A stretch of DNA of 64,000 nucleotides, from positions 1,736,001 through 1,800,000 of the forward strand of contig NZ_CP053642.1 in the NCBI RefSeq assembly GCF_013177295.1. The letters are read 5' to 3'. Shown here piece after piece: positions 34,124 to 41,374 of this stretch; within the stretch, counting starts at the first letter, position 1; each line of letters opens with the position of its first letter. The stretch is from Actinomyces marmotae. Lineage in GTDB: Bacteria > Actinomycetota > Actinomycetes > Actinomycetales > Actinomycetaceae. Below the pieces are notes generated by a model. That model was given only the letters and a program-made list of their open reading frames with translations, searched no databases and was not told the origin of the DNA. The translations under genes and the position numbers were made by a program.

Positions 34124-34765
34124 TCAGTTCTCCCCGTTCTGGTGGCCGATCTCCCGGCTGGAGCGCACGATGTGGTCGACGAAGCCGTACTCGAGGGCCT
34201 CGGGGGCGCTGAACCAGTGGTCGCGGTCCGAGTCGGCGATGATCTCCTCGACGGTGTGGCCGGTGTTGGCGGCCGTGATCTCGGCGAGCTCCTGCTTCAT
34301 CTTGATGATGAGGTCGGCGTTGATGCGGATGTCCGTGGCGGAGCCACCGGCGCCGCCGGAGGGCTGGTGCATGAGCACGCGGGCGTGCGGGGTCAGGTAG
34401 CGCTTGCCCTTGGCTCCGGCGCTGAGCAGGAACTGCCCCATGGAGGCGGCCATGCCGGTGGCGACGGTGACGACGTCGGGCTGGACATACTGCATGGTGT
34501 CGTAGATGGCCATGCCGGCGGTCACCGAGCCGCCAGGGCTGTTGATGTAGAGGTAGATGTCCCTGTCGGGGTCCTCGGCGGCCAGCAGCAGCATCTGGGC
34601 GCAGATGGCGTTGGCGTTGTCATCGCGCACCTCCGATCCCAGCCAGATGATGCGCTCCTTGAGGAGCCTGTTGTAGATGGAGTCGGTCAGGCCCAGCCCC
34701 GCGCCCTGGCCCTCATGGGCACTGGGGGCGGCGGCCGCGCCGGGGCGCGTGTGGAACTCGCTCAC
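34124..34765 (-). CDS. clpP1: ATP-dependent Clp protease proteolytic subunit, first paralogue
   Basis: Clp serine protease of 213 residues with Ser S108 in [16 protein letters not shown], His H133 in [10 protein letters not shown] and Asp in [18 protein letters not shown] precedes them. The GTG at 34763-34765 is taken as start because AGAGGACA lies 7 nt upstream; a longer in-frame extension to 34846 is Arg/His-rich and lacks a ribosome-binding site. It heads the clpP1-clpP2 pair and forms with ClpP2 the two-ring protease that works with ClpX and ClpC. Confidence 0.95.
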   Translation of the reverse strand: MSEFHTRPGAAAAPSAHEGQGAGLGLTDSIYNRLLKERIIWLGSEVRDDNANAICAQMLLLAAEDPDRDIYLYINSPGGSVTAGMAIYDTMQYVQPDVVTVATGMAASMGQFLLSAGAKGKRYLTPHARVLMHQPSGGAGGSATDIRINADLIIKMKQELAEITAANTGHTVEEIIADSDRDHWFSAPEALEYGFVDHIVRSSREIGHQNGEN

Positions 34766-34873
34766 GTCTGTCCTCTCGTGTCGGTGGGTCAACGCTAACG
34801 CGAGGCGGCGAAGCGCCATGCCCGCCCCCGTGGCCTTTTCGCTCACGGCACAGGGTTCGCCGGGCGGCCGTCT

Positions 34874-34950
34874 CCCTCACCGGAGGGGTAGCGCCATCAT
34901 GCGCCCACCCGCGCCCTGGAACTGGCCCACCCCCTCACCGGAGGGGTAGC
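34874..34950. repeat. 19-bp direct repeat upstream of clpP1
   Basis: CCCTCACCGGAGGGGTAGC occurs identically at 34874-34892 and 34932-34950, 58 bp apart. Each copy contains the small inverted repeat CCCTC/GAGGG. It could be a regulatory binding site for clpP1 or the divergent methyltransferase; this is inference only. Confidence 0.65.
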
Positions 34951-34963
34951 ACGGGCCCGGGGA

Positions 34964-34982
34964 TCAGGTTAGTCTGACCTCA
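34964..34982. promoter_or_regulatory. IdeR/DtxR-like iron box
   Basis: TCAGGTTAGTCTGACCTCA matches the 19-bp DtxR/IdeR consensus (TTAGGTTAGGCTAACCTAA) at 15 positions, and the core AGGTNAGNCTNACCT is a clean palindrome. It lies 35 nt before the methyltransferase ATG, in an AT-rich promoter region. IdeR with Fe2+ would repress the downstream genes. Confidence 0.6.
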
Positions 34983-35016
34983 TTCTCATTTTTCACGACT
35001 GTCGAAGGGATTAATC

Positions 35017-35857
35017 ATGGCGGCGGAGCATCACCCATCCCGGGACGAGGGCATGAGCGCCTCTGCGGTCCACGGCCAGCGCCAAGGACCGGAGGCCTCG
35101 CGCATGCAGGGGCACTGGCTGCTCGCCAAGCTCGGCAAGCGGGTGCTGCGCCCCGGCGGCATCGAACTCACCCGCCGCCTCCTCAAGGCCGTTGACATCC
35201 ACCCGGGGCAGCGCATCGTCGAGCTGGGGCCGGGCGTGGGCCGCACCGCCGAGATCCTCCTGAGATCCTCCCCCGCCTCCTACAGGGCCGTCGACCCCAA
35301 CCCAGAGGGCCGCGAGCAGGTGGCCGCCGTCCTCGCGGGGCACCCGCGGGCCGACTACGTCGTCGCCGATGCCGCCGACACGGGGCTCCCCACGGGCGAG
35401 GCCGATCTCGTTGTCGGCGAGGCGATGCTGACCATGCAGTCGGAGGAGGGCAAGAGGGCGATCGTCGCCGAGGCCGCCAGGCTCCTGGCCCCCGGGGGCC
35501 GGTACGCGATCCACGAGCTGGCCCTGCGCGCCGATCGCGGGGAGGAGGAGAGGGAGGCCGCCCGCAAGCGCCTGTCCCGGATCATCAAGGTCGGGGCCAG
35601 GCGAGGAGGAGTGGCGCGCCCTCCTGACAGAGGCCGGGCTGGAGGTCGTGTGGACCGGGACGGCCCCGATGCGCCTGCTCGAGCCCCGCCGCCTCATCGC
35701 CGACGAGGGGATCGTCGAGACCCTCCGCTTCTGGCGCGCCGTGCGGCGCACGCCCGGGGCCCTGGACCGCGTCAAGGCGATGCGGGAGACTTTCCGGGCA
35801 CAGGGCGAGCTGCTGAGCGCCGTCGGCATCGTCGCGCGCAAGCCCGCTTCCGCCTGA
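35017..35857 (+). pseudogene. SAM-dependent methyltransferase broken by a +1 frameshift
   Basis: Class I methyltransferase, UbiE/CbiT-like. The first 194 codons read normally: motif I VELGPGVGRTAEIL, then AVDPNPEGREQ, VVADAADTGLP and LLAPGGRYAIHEL. After KVGA the frame at 35017 loses similarity, and the protein continues one base out of register as EEEWRALLTEAGLEVVWTGT to KPASA and a stop at 35855-35857. Removing one G from GGGG at 35593-35596 restores a 279-residue protein (KVGPGEEEW). It is either a recent null mutation or a sequencing error. GAAGGG precedes the ATG, and an iron box lies upstream. The cupin gene follows after 136 nt. Confidence 0.8.
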
Positions 35858-35993
35858 GGGCGGACCGGGCCCACCACGCCGGGCCCGCCACGCCGGCCCA
35901 GCCACGGCGGCCCCACCACGCCGGGCCCGCGCGCTCCATCCACCCGTCCACTTACCCAGCCGCCAACCCCCGACCGTGAAAGGAGCACCCACC

Positions 35994-36335
35994 ATGCCCA
36001 CCACACCCGTTTCCGAGTCCCTGTTCCGTCTGGGCCTGACCGAGGCGCTGCCCGTGAGCGAGGAGGCGACGACCTCGCGCGTCGTCGTCAACAACGACCT
36101 CCTGCGCACCGTGATCTTCACCTTCGACGCCGGCCAGCTGCTCACCGAGCATGCCTCCCCCAAGGCGGTGGTCGTCACGCTCCTGGAGGGGGAGATGGAT
36201 TTCTCCGTCGGTGAGCGGACCGAGCGCCTGGCGGCGGGTGACGTCGTCTACCTGGCCCCGGGCGACCGCCACGCCCTCACGGCCGTCACCGCCTGCCGCA
36301 TGCAGCTCGTCATGGTCGACGTCGGCGGCGAGTGA
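35994..36335 (+). CDS. Cupin-domain protein
   Basis: A single-domain conserved beta-barrel of 113 residues. Its two cupin motifs appear as FDAGQLLTEHASPKAVVVTL and LAAGDVVYLAPGDRHALTAV; the His of EHAS, the Glu in EGEMDF and the His of DRHAL are placed to bind a metal ion. The start is ATG at 35994 with AAAGGAG upstream. It lies behind the iron-boxed methyltransferase and may be in the same operon. Between them are three copies of a CCACGCCGGGCCCGC-like repeat. Its substrate is unknown; such proteins act as small sensors or isomerase/dioxygenase-like enzymes. Confidence 0.82.
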   Translation: MPTTPVSESLFRLGLTEALPVSEEATTSRVVVNNDLLRTVIFTFDAGQLLTEHASPKAVVVTLLEGEMDFSVGERTERLAAGDVVYLAPGDRHALTAVTACRMQLVMVDVGGE

Positions 36336-36381
36336 GCGCGCTCCGGGCCGACCTCGCCGGCGGGACCCGCCCGGGGCGGCC

Positions 36382-37989
36382 TCAGGGGGCCGTGCGTTGC
36401 GGCGCGCGGCTGCGCCCCGCCCACCACAGGCACCCCGCCGCCAGGGCGGTCCCCCAGCCGAGGGCCCCGGCCGCCCAGGGCAGCCAGGCAACGCCCTGCC
36501 CCATGGCGGCCAGGGCCCGCAGCGGCCACCACGTCGGCACGACGGCGAGCCATGGGGCCCGTCCCCCGCGCCCGGCGTGATCGAGGACCGGCAGGACCAG
36601 GACGAGCAGGCCGAGCTTGACCGCGGCCACGCCCTGGACCGTGCCCGTGGCGAAGGCGGCCAGGGCCAGGGCCGTGGCGGCCGCCAGCGGGGCGCAGGCC
36701 AGGGCCAGGGCCGTGGCGCGCGCCCAGTCGGTGCCCGCGCACCATGCCAACCCCACGGCGACGGCGGGCACGCTCACGGCGGCCGCCTGCCCGGCCCGCC
36801 ACCCGAGGTAGCGGTGGAGGGACAGCGGGGTGACGGCGATCATCTGCCAGGTCGCCTCCTCCTTGTCCTGCAGCAGCATGAACCCGACGACGGTGCCGAT
36901 CATGACGGGCAGCACCACCGCGAGGACGAGGCCCGTCAGCAGCGCCGGCCAGGCCTCCCCATCCAGGCCGTGGGCGCGCAGCGCCCCCGCCAGCGGCTCG
37001 GCCCCCAGGCGCACCGCCAGGACCATGACGAGCGGCAGCAGGGCCAGCCACCACAGCAGGTCGTCGCGCGCCAGACGGCGCACGTCCATCGGGACCAGCG
37101 CCGCCAGCACCCCGACCGTCCCCGGCCGCCGTCCGCCCGGGCGCCGCAGGCGGAGCGGGAGATCCGGGAGGCCCGAGGGATGCCGGCTCCGCGGGCAGAG
37201 CCGGTGGGGCGCTCGGCGCGGGCTGCCGCTCGCGATATCGTCCCAGCGCGCCGCGCTCCCAGCGGCGCGCCGCCGGCTCCCCCCGGCGTCGTCGACCACC
37301 GCACCGCGCAGCCGCCGGCCCGCCACGGCGCCACCGACCAGGGACCAGATGGCCGCTGCGAGCACCGCGGGAACGGACAGGGCCGCGGGCGCCTGCCCGA
37401 AGGCGATGCGCAGGAGGACCACCGGCCCCTGAAGGGGGTGGAGCCAGTAACCCCACCAGCCCTCGGCCACCCCCAGCAGCGGCAGGACCGGCACCGCGAA
37501 GCCGATCGTCCACACCCCCGAGGGCAGCAGGAAGGACGCGGCCGACCGGTAGCCGGCCACCGCGACGGCCCCGTAAAGGACCTCGAGCACCGCCAGCAGG
37601 GCCACGCCCGCCAGGAAAGCGGGCCAGGCCACCGCCGTCCCCGAGACGAGGACGAGGGCCGCCGACTCGACGACGGCCAGCAGGACGAGGGAGGCGGCGA
37701 GGGCGGCGAGGTACTCCCCCACCCGCATCGGGCTCACGGCCCGGCACATGAGGGAGCCCTCGCCCCGTTCGGCCAGGACCTGGACGGCGGCGAAGTAGAA
37801 GCAGGTGATCGTCATCTCCCCCAGCAGCAGGACGGGCCACCACCGGGGCGGCAGCGCCGCGAGCCCCCGCAGGAGCAGAGCGCCGACGAGGCCGACCACC
37901 ACCACGACCAGCCAGTAGCCGCCTGCGGCCTGCAGGCGCAGGTTGAGGCGCACCGTCACGGCCGTGCGGCGCAGTGCCGGCGCACTCAT
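36382..37989 (-). CDS. ABC-2-type exporter permease
   Basis: A 535-residue membrane protein with about twelve hydrophobic segments in two halves of six, separated by an Arg/Ser-rich cytoplasmic linker (around residues 230-290: RRLRGAVVDDAGG to GTVGVLAAL). The second half has VLPVMIGTVVGFMLLQDKEE and WQMIAVTPLSL, a feature of fluoroquinolone-type ABC-2 exporter permeases. The ATG overlaps the stop of the ATPase gene (ATGA). Together they should export a drug, lipid or peptide; the cargo is unknown. It is last in the tetR-led operon. Confidence 0.82.
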   Translation of the reverse strand: MSAPALRRTAVTVRLNLRLQAAGGYWLVVVVVGLVGALLLRGLAALPPRWWPVLLLGEMTITCFYFAAVQVLAERGEGSLMCRAVSPMRVGEYLAALAASLVLLAVVESAALVLVSGTAVAWPAFLAGVALLAVLEVLYGAVAVAGYRSAASFLLPSGVWTIGFAVPVLPLLGVAEGWWGYWLHPLQGPVVLLRIAFGQAPAALSVPAVLAAAIWSLVGGAVAGRRLRGAVVDDAGGSRRRAAGSAARWDDIASGSPRRAPHRLCPRSRHPSGLPDLPLRLRRPGGRRPGTVGVLAALVPMDVRRLARDDLLWWLALLPLVMVLAVRLGAEPLAGALRAHGLDGEAWPALLTGLVLAVVLPVMIGTVVGFMLLQDKEEATWQMIAVTPLSLHRYLGWRAGQAAAVSVPAVAVGLAWCAGTDWARATALALACAPLAAATALALAAFATGTVQGVAAVKLGLLVLVLPVLDHAGRGGRAPWLAVVPTWWPLRALAAMGQGVAWLPWAAGALGWGTALAAGCLWWAGRSRAPQRTAP

Positions 37990-38846
37990 CGCAGGTCCCG
38001 TCCCGTCACGTGGCGGAAGACGGCGCCCAGGTCCGCCTCCTGGCTGTGCAGGGACAGGGCCTCGTGCTCGCGCAGGTCGCGGTGGAAGCGCTCGTCGTCG
38101 GCCAGGCCGTCCAGGGGGTAGGACCCGTCGCCCCCGTCCCAGGCGAGGAGGACCCGGCGCGAGCCGTGGCGCCTGCGCAGCACCTCGGGGGCGCCGAGCT
38201 CGACGAGGCGGCCGTCGACGACGAAGCCCACCCGGTCGCAGACGCGCTGCGCCAGCACCATGTCGTGGGTCGTCACGACGATGGTGCACCCCCGCTCGCG
38301 CTCCTGGGCGATGAGATGCTCGATACGGGCCACGCCCGCCGGGTCCAGGCCCGCCGTCGGCTCATCGAGGAACAGGAGACGGGGACGGGCGAGCAGGGCC
38401 CGGGCGACGTTGAGGCGCACGCCCATGCCCTTGCTCATGGCGGAGGCCCGCGTGGCGGCGTCGTCGTCGAGTCCCACGGCCTCCAGCAGCTGGTCGGGGT
38501 CGCGGGTCACCCCGGGGTGCAGGCGGGCGGTGTAGACGAGGTTCTCCCGGACGGTGAGCCGGCCGATGGACACCGGGCGCTCGAAGGCGACGCCGACGGC
38601 CTCGTACAACTCCCTGCCCCACAACGAGACCTCCCGCCCCAGGACGCGGGCGGTGCCCGTGTAGCCGCGCAGCAGGCCGATGAGCACCCGCTGCAGGGTG
38701 GACTTGCCCGCACCGCTGGGCCCCAGGAGGCCGAGGACCTCGCCGACCTCGACCGTGAGCTCGACGTCCTCCAGGGCGGGGCGCTGCGCCCCGCGGTAGG
38801 TGAAGCCGAGCCCCCGGGTCGCCACGGCGGGGGCCGGGGCGCTCAC
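37986..38846 (-). CDS. ABC exporter ATP-binding protein
   Basis: A 286-residue ATPase with Walker A GPSGAGKST at 42-50, Walker B LLFLDEPTAGLD and the switch histidine in VVTTHDM. The signature motif is unusual: SAMSKGMGVRLNVARALL, with SKGMG where LSGGQ is standard, as in some ABC-2 exporter ATPases. A C-terminal regulatory domain of about 60 residues follows. The GTG start overlaps the tetR stop (GTGA) and GGAGGAG precedes it. It pairs with the following permease. Confidence 0.92.
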   Translation of the reverse strand: MSAPAPAVATRGLGFTYRGAQRPALEDVELTVEVGEVLGLLGPSGAGKSTLQRVLIGLLRGYTGTARVLGREVSLWGRELYEAVGVAFERPVSIGRLTVRENLVYTARLHPGVTRDPDQLLEAVGLDDDAATRASAMSKGMGVRLNVARALLARPRLLFLDEPTAGLDPAGVARIEHLIAQERERGCTIVVTTHDMVLAQRVCDRVGFVVDGRLVELGAPEVLRRRHGSRRVLLAWDGGDGSYPLDGLADDERFHRDLREHEALSLHSQEADLGAVFRHVTGRDLR

Positions 38847-39490
38847 AACTCCTCCCGGGCGAGGGCGGCGGTGAGCAGCGTGACGGTGTCGGCGGCGACC
38901 GCGGCGATCTCGGGCCGGTCGAAGGCGCTGCCGTCCGTCGCCGCCTGCTCGGCCGTGACGCCGAAGCGGCGCATGACGTGGTCGGGCAGGCCGGCCATGA
39001 CGTGGACGAGCACCCAGGCCGCGGTGGCGGGGTCGACGTCGGCGCGCAGCTCGCCGTCGTCCTGACCGCGGCGCACGGCCCGCTCCACCCAGCGGATGAG
39101 ATCGGTGTCGTCCTGCGTGAGCGCGGCCGGGTCGAGTGGGGAGTCGGGGGCGAAGGCGCGGGCGAGCACGGACCAGCCGAGCGGGTCTCGGGCCTGGAAG
39201 CCGTGGCTGCCGCGGACGAGTCCGGTGAGGACCTGCTCGAGGCTCGCCTCGGGCACGGGCGTGTCGACGAGGGCGAGCCGGTTGCGCATGAGCCCCTCCA
39301 CGAGGTGGGTGTAGGCGTCGCGCTTGTCCTCGAAGTACTGGTAGAAGCTGCCCTTGGAGATGCCTGCCGCGGCAGTGATGCGGTCGACGGAGGCCCGTGT
39401 GTAGGAGCACGCGGCGAACTCGCGCTTCATCGCCTTGAGGACTCGGGCGCGCTTGCCGGCGGGGAGGTTGGCGAAGGTGGGCGTGGGCAC
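38843..39490 (-). CDS. TetR-family repressor of the ABC exporter operon
   Basis: A 215-residue regulator with an N-terminal TetR helix-turn-helix (residues about 10-56: VLKAMKREFAACSYTRASVD, then AAGISKGSFYQYFEDKRDAY) and an all-helical ligand domain. It starts with GTG at 39488-39490 behind AAGGAGG. It is the first gene of the operon, and a double palindrome directly upstream is very probably its operator. The arrangement predicts repression of itself and the exporter until the exported compound, or a related signal, binds. The ligand is unknown. Confidence 0.9.
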   Translation of the reverse strand: MPTPTFANLPAGKRARVLKAMKREFAACSYTRASVDRITAAAGISKGSFYQYFEDKRDAYTHLVEGLMRNRLALVDTPVPEASLEQVLTGLVRGSHGFQARDPLGWSVLARAFAPDSPLDPAALTQDDTDLIRWVERAVRRGQDDGELRADVDPATAAWVLVHVMAGLPDHVMRRFGVTAEQAATDGSAFDRPEIAAVAADTVTLLTAALAREEL

Positions 39491-39507
39491 GACGGGCCTC
39501 CTTGCGA

Positions 39508-39547
39508 CCGTATGACTTGCCAGTCATATGACTGATGAGTCATACGG
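39508..39547. promoter_or_regulatory. Double palindromic TetR operator
   Basis: A 40-bp near-perfect palindrome from CCGTATGACT to AGTCATACGG, centred between 39527 and 39528, with only three central positions per arm unmatched. It is built from two adjacent sites TGACT-n4-AGTCA (spacers TGCC and GATG). It lies 17 nt upstream of the tetR GTG, overlapping the expected promoter. Confidence 0.85.
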
Positions 39548-39631
39548 TAGTCCGCGCGCTCGCCGTACGGCAAGGGACGCACGGTGCTCCGGGGCGCGGG
39601 GCGCGCAGCCGAGCGAACTCGTCAGGAACAG

Positions 39632-39670
39632 CACCAGTTCTCGCGGGGAACAACACCAGTTCTCGCGGGG
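39632..39670. repeat. 22-bp tandem repeat upstream of tetR and downstream of tig
   Basis: CACCAGTTCTCGCGGGG occurs at 39632-39648 and 39654-39670, period 22 bp. On the minus strand it reads CCCCGCGAGAACTGGTG, whose GCGAGA-N-Y-GGT core also heads the 22-bp repeats at 24281. Confidence 0.7.
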
Positions 39671-39690
39671 ATGGAGGCGCTGAGCACACG

Positions 39691-39727
39691 CGTGGGGCCC
39701 GACACCGAGACGGTGCCGGGCCCCACG
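39691..39727 (-). terminator. 17-bp hairpin downstream of tig
   Basis: CGTGGGGCCCGACACCG (39691-39707) pairs with CGGTGCCGGGCCCCACG (39711-39727), one A-C mismatch and a 3-nt loop, 23 nt after the tig stop. There is no U-tract. Confidence 0.65.
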
Positions 39728-39749
39728 GGGATGATGCGGTGCGTTCAGC

Positions 39750-41180
39750 TCACTCGGCGCTGGCGGAGGAGGCCGCGCTGGCCGACGAGGCGCTCGAGGC
39801 GGCGGAGGCCGAGCTGGCCGAGGAGGCGGAACCGGCGGAGTCGGCGTCGGCCGGGGTGGCGACGCGCTCGACCTCGTCGACGATGGCGGCGGCGTCGGCC
39901 TCATCGGAGCCGATGAACTCGCTGAGGTCGAGCTCCTTGCCCGCCGAGTCCTTGACGGTCACCTGGCGCAGGGCCAGGGCGAGGGACTTGTTGCGGGCGA
40001 GCTCGGAGACGAAGGCCGGGATCTGGCCGGCTTGCTGGGCGCCCTGCATGAACTGGCCGGGCTCCATGCCGTACTGCTGGGCGGTCTGGAAGAGGAAGTC
40101 CAGGAGCTCGCTCTGGTCGACGCGCACGTCGAGGGTCTCGGCGAGGACGTCGAGGATGATCTGGTCGCGCACGCTGCTGGCGACGTCGTCGCTGATCTCA
40201 GCGGCGTGCTCCTCGTCGCCCTCCTTGCCCTCGGCGGCCAGGTGCTGGGTGATCTCGTTGTCGATGACGGCCTGGGGGACCTCGAAGTCAACCTTCTCAC
40301 GAAGCAGGTCGAGGAGGGCGTCGCGGGCCGCGACGGCCTGGTCGGCGGTCTTGCGGTTGGTGGCCTGCTTGGCGAGGTCCTCGCGCAACTCGGCGATGGT
40401 GTCGAACTCGGAGGCCATCTGGGCGAACTCGTCGTCCGCCTCGGGCAACTCGCGCTGCTTGACGGCGGAGGCGGTGACGGTGACCTCGGCCTCCTCACCG
40501 GCGTGCTCGCCGCCGGCGAGCTCGGTGGTGAAGGTGGCGGACTCCTCGGCCTTGAGGCCGCGCAGGGCCGTGTCCAGGCCCTTAAGCATGTTGCCCTTGC
40601 CGATCTCGTAGGAGACGCCGGAGACGGAGTCGACCTCCTCGCCGTCGATGACGGCCGTCAGGTCGATGGTGACGAAGTCACCGGTCTTGGCCTTGCGGCC
40701 CACGGACTTCAGCGAGCCGAAGCGGGCGCGCAGGGAGTCGAGCTCGGAGTCGATGTCCTCCTCGCCCACCTCGACGGCGTCGACGGTCAGCTCGACGCCG
40801 TCCAGCTCGGGCAGGTCGAACTCGGGGCGCACGGTGACCTCGGCGGTGAAGACGAGTTGGCCGCCGTTGGCGCCGGTGACGTTGGGCAGCTCGGTGACCT
40901 CGACCTCGGGCTGGAGCAGCGGCACGCGGCCAGACTCCGCCATGGCGTCGCGGTAGCGGTTGGGCAGCTCGGCGTTGACGGCCTCCTGGATGACGGAGGC
41001 GCGGCCGACGCGCTGGTCGATGATGCGGGCGGGGACGTGGCCGCGGCGGAAGCCGGGGATCTGGACCTGCGAGCCGATCTCCTTGTAGGCGGCGTCGAGG
41101 CTGGGCTTGAGCTCCTCGTAGGGGACCTCCACGGTCAGCTTGATGCGCGCGGGGTCTAGGTTCTCGACAGTGCTCTTCAC
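39750..41180 (-). CDS. tig: Trigger factor, ribosome-bound chaperone and peptidyl-prolyl isomerase
   Basis: A 476-residue chaperone. The ribosome-binding signature is QIPGFRRGHVPARII (about residues 39-53), equivalent to the GFRxGK loop but with H in place of K. The FKBP-type isomerase domain begins KTGDFVTIDLTAVIDGEEVD, and the long helical C-terminal arms follow. The last 45 residues are an acidic Ala/Ser-rich tail (SASSASAASSAS), longer than usual. The ATG at 41178-41180 is used. In many bacteria tig is beside clpP-clpX; here it is 5 kb away with an exporter operon in between. Confidence 0.95.
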   Translation of the reverse strand: MKSTVENLDPARIKLTVEVPYEELKPSLDAAYKEIGSQVQIPGFRRGHVPARIIDQRVGRASVIQEAVNAELPNRYRDAMAESGRVPLLQPEVEVTELPNVTGANGGQLVFTAEVTVRPEFDLPELDGVELTVDAVEVGEEDIDSELDSLRARFGSLKSVGRKAKTGDFVTIDLTAVIDGEEVDSVSGVSYEIGKGNMLKGLDTALRGLKAEESATFTTELAGGEHAGEEAEVTVTASAVKQRELPEADDEFAQMASEFDTIAELREDLAKQATNRKTADQAVAARDALLDLLREKVDFEVPQAVIDNEITQHLAAEGKEGDEEHAAEISDDVASSVRDQIILDVLAETLDVRVDQSELLDFLFQTAQQYGMEPGQFMQGAQQAGQIPAFVSELARNKSLALALRQVTVKDSAGKELDLSEFIGSDEADAAAIVDEVERVATPADADSAGSASSASSASAASSASSASAASSASAE

Positions 41181-41350
41181 GGGGATCTACTCCGAATGCT
41201 GGGTTGCAGGTGCGCCGTCGTCCGGCGGACGCCCATGGATGGCGTCAATCCCGGTCATCCTATGGCACTCGCCGGTGAGCGGTGAAAACAGCCGGGAGCC
41301 CCCACCTATGGCGCTGGGCACAACCGGCACCGGGCCCGTCCCGACGGCGG

Positions 41351-41372
41351 CCCGCCCGCAGGGACGGGCGGG
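41351..41372 (-). terminator. Hairpin at the end of the L,D-transpeptidase gene
   Basis: CCCGCCC (41351-41357) pairs with GGGCGGG (41366-41372), 2 nt after the stop codon. A longer alternative pairs GCCCGTCCC with GGGACGGGC (41336-41369). The gap 41181-41374 contains no gene. Confidence 0.5.
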
Positions 41373-41374
41373 AC

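Noticed and set aside
34780..34810. ClgR operator upstream of clpP1 (TCGCGTTAGCG)
   Set aside because: The half-site spacing is one base off the CGC-n5-GCG pattern I would expect, so support is too weak.
35976..35993. GTG start of the cupin six codons upstream
   Set aside because: The AAAGGAG ribosome-binding site lies inside that extension and serves ATG 35994.
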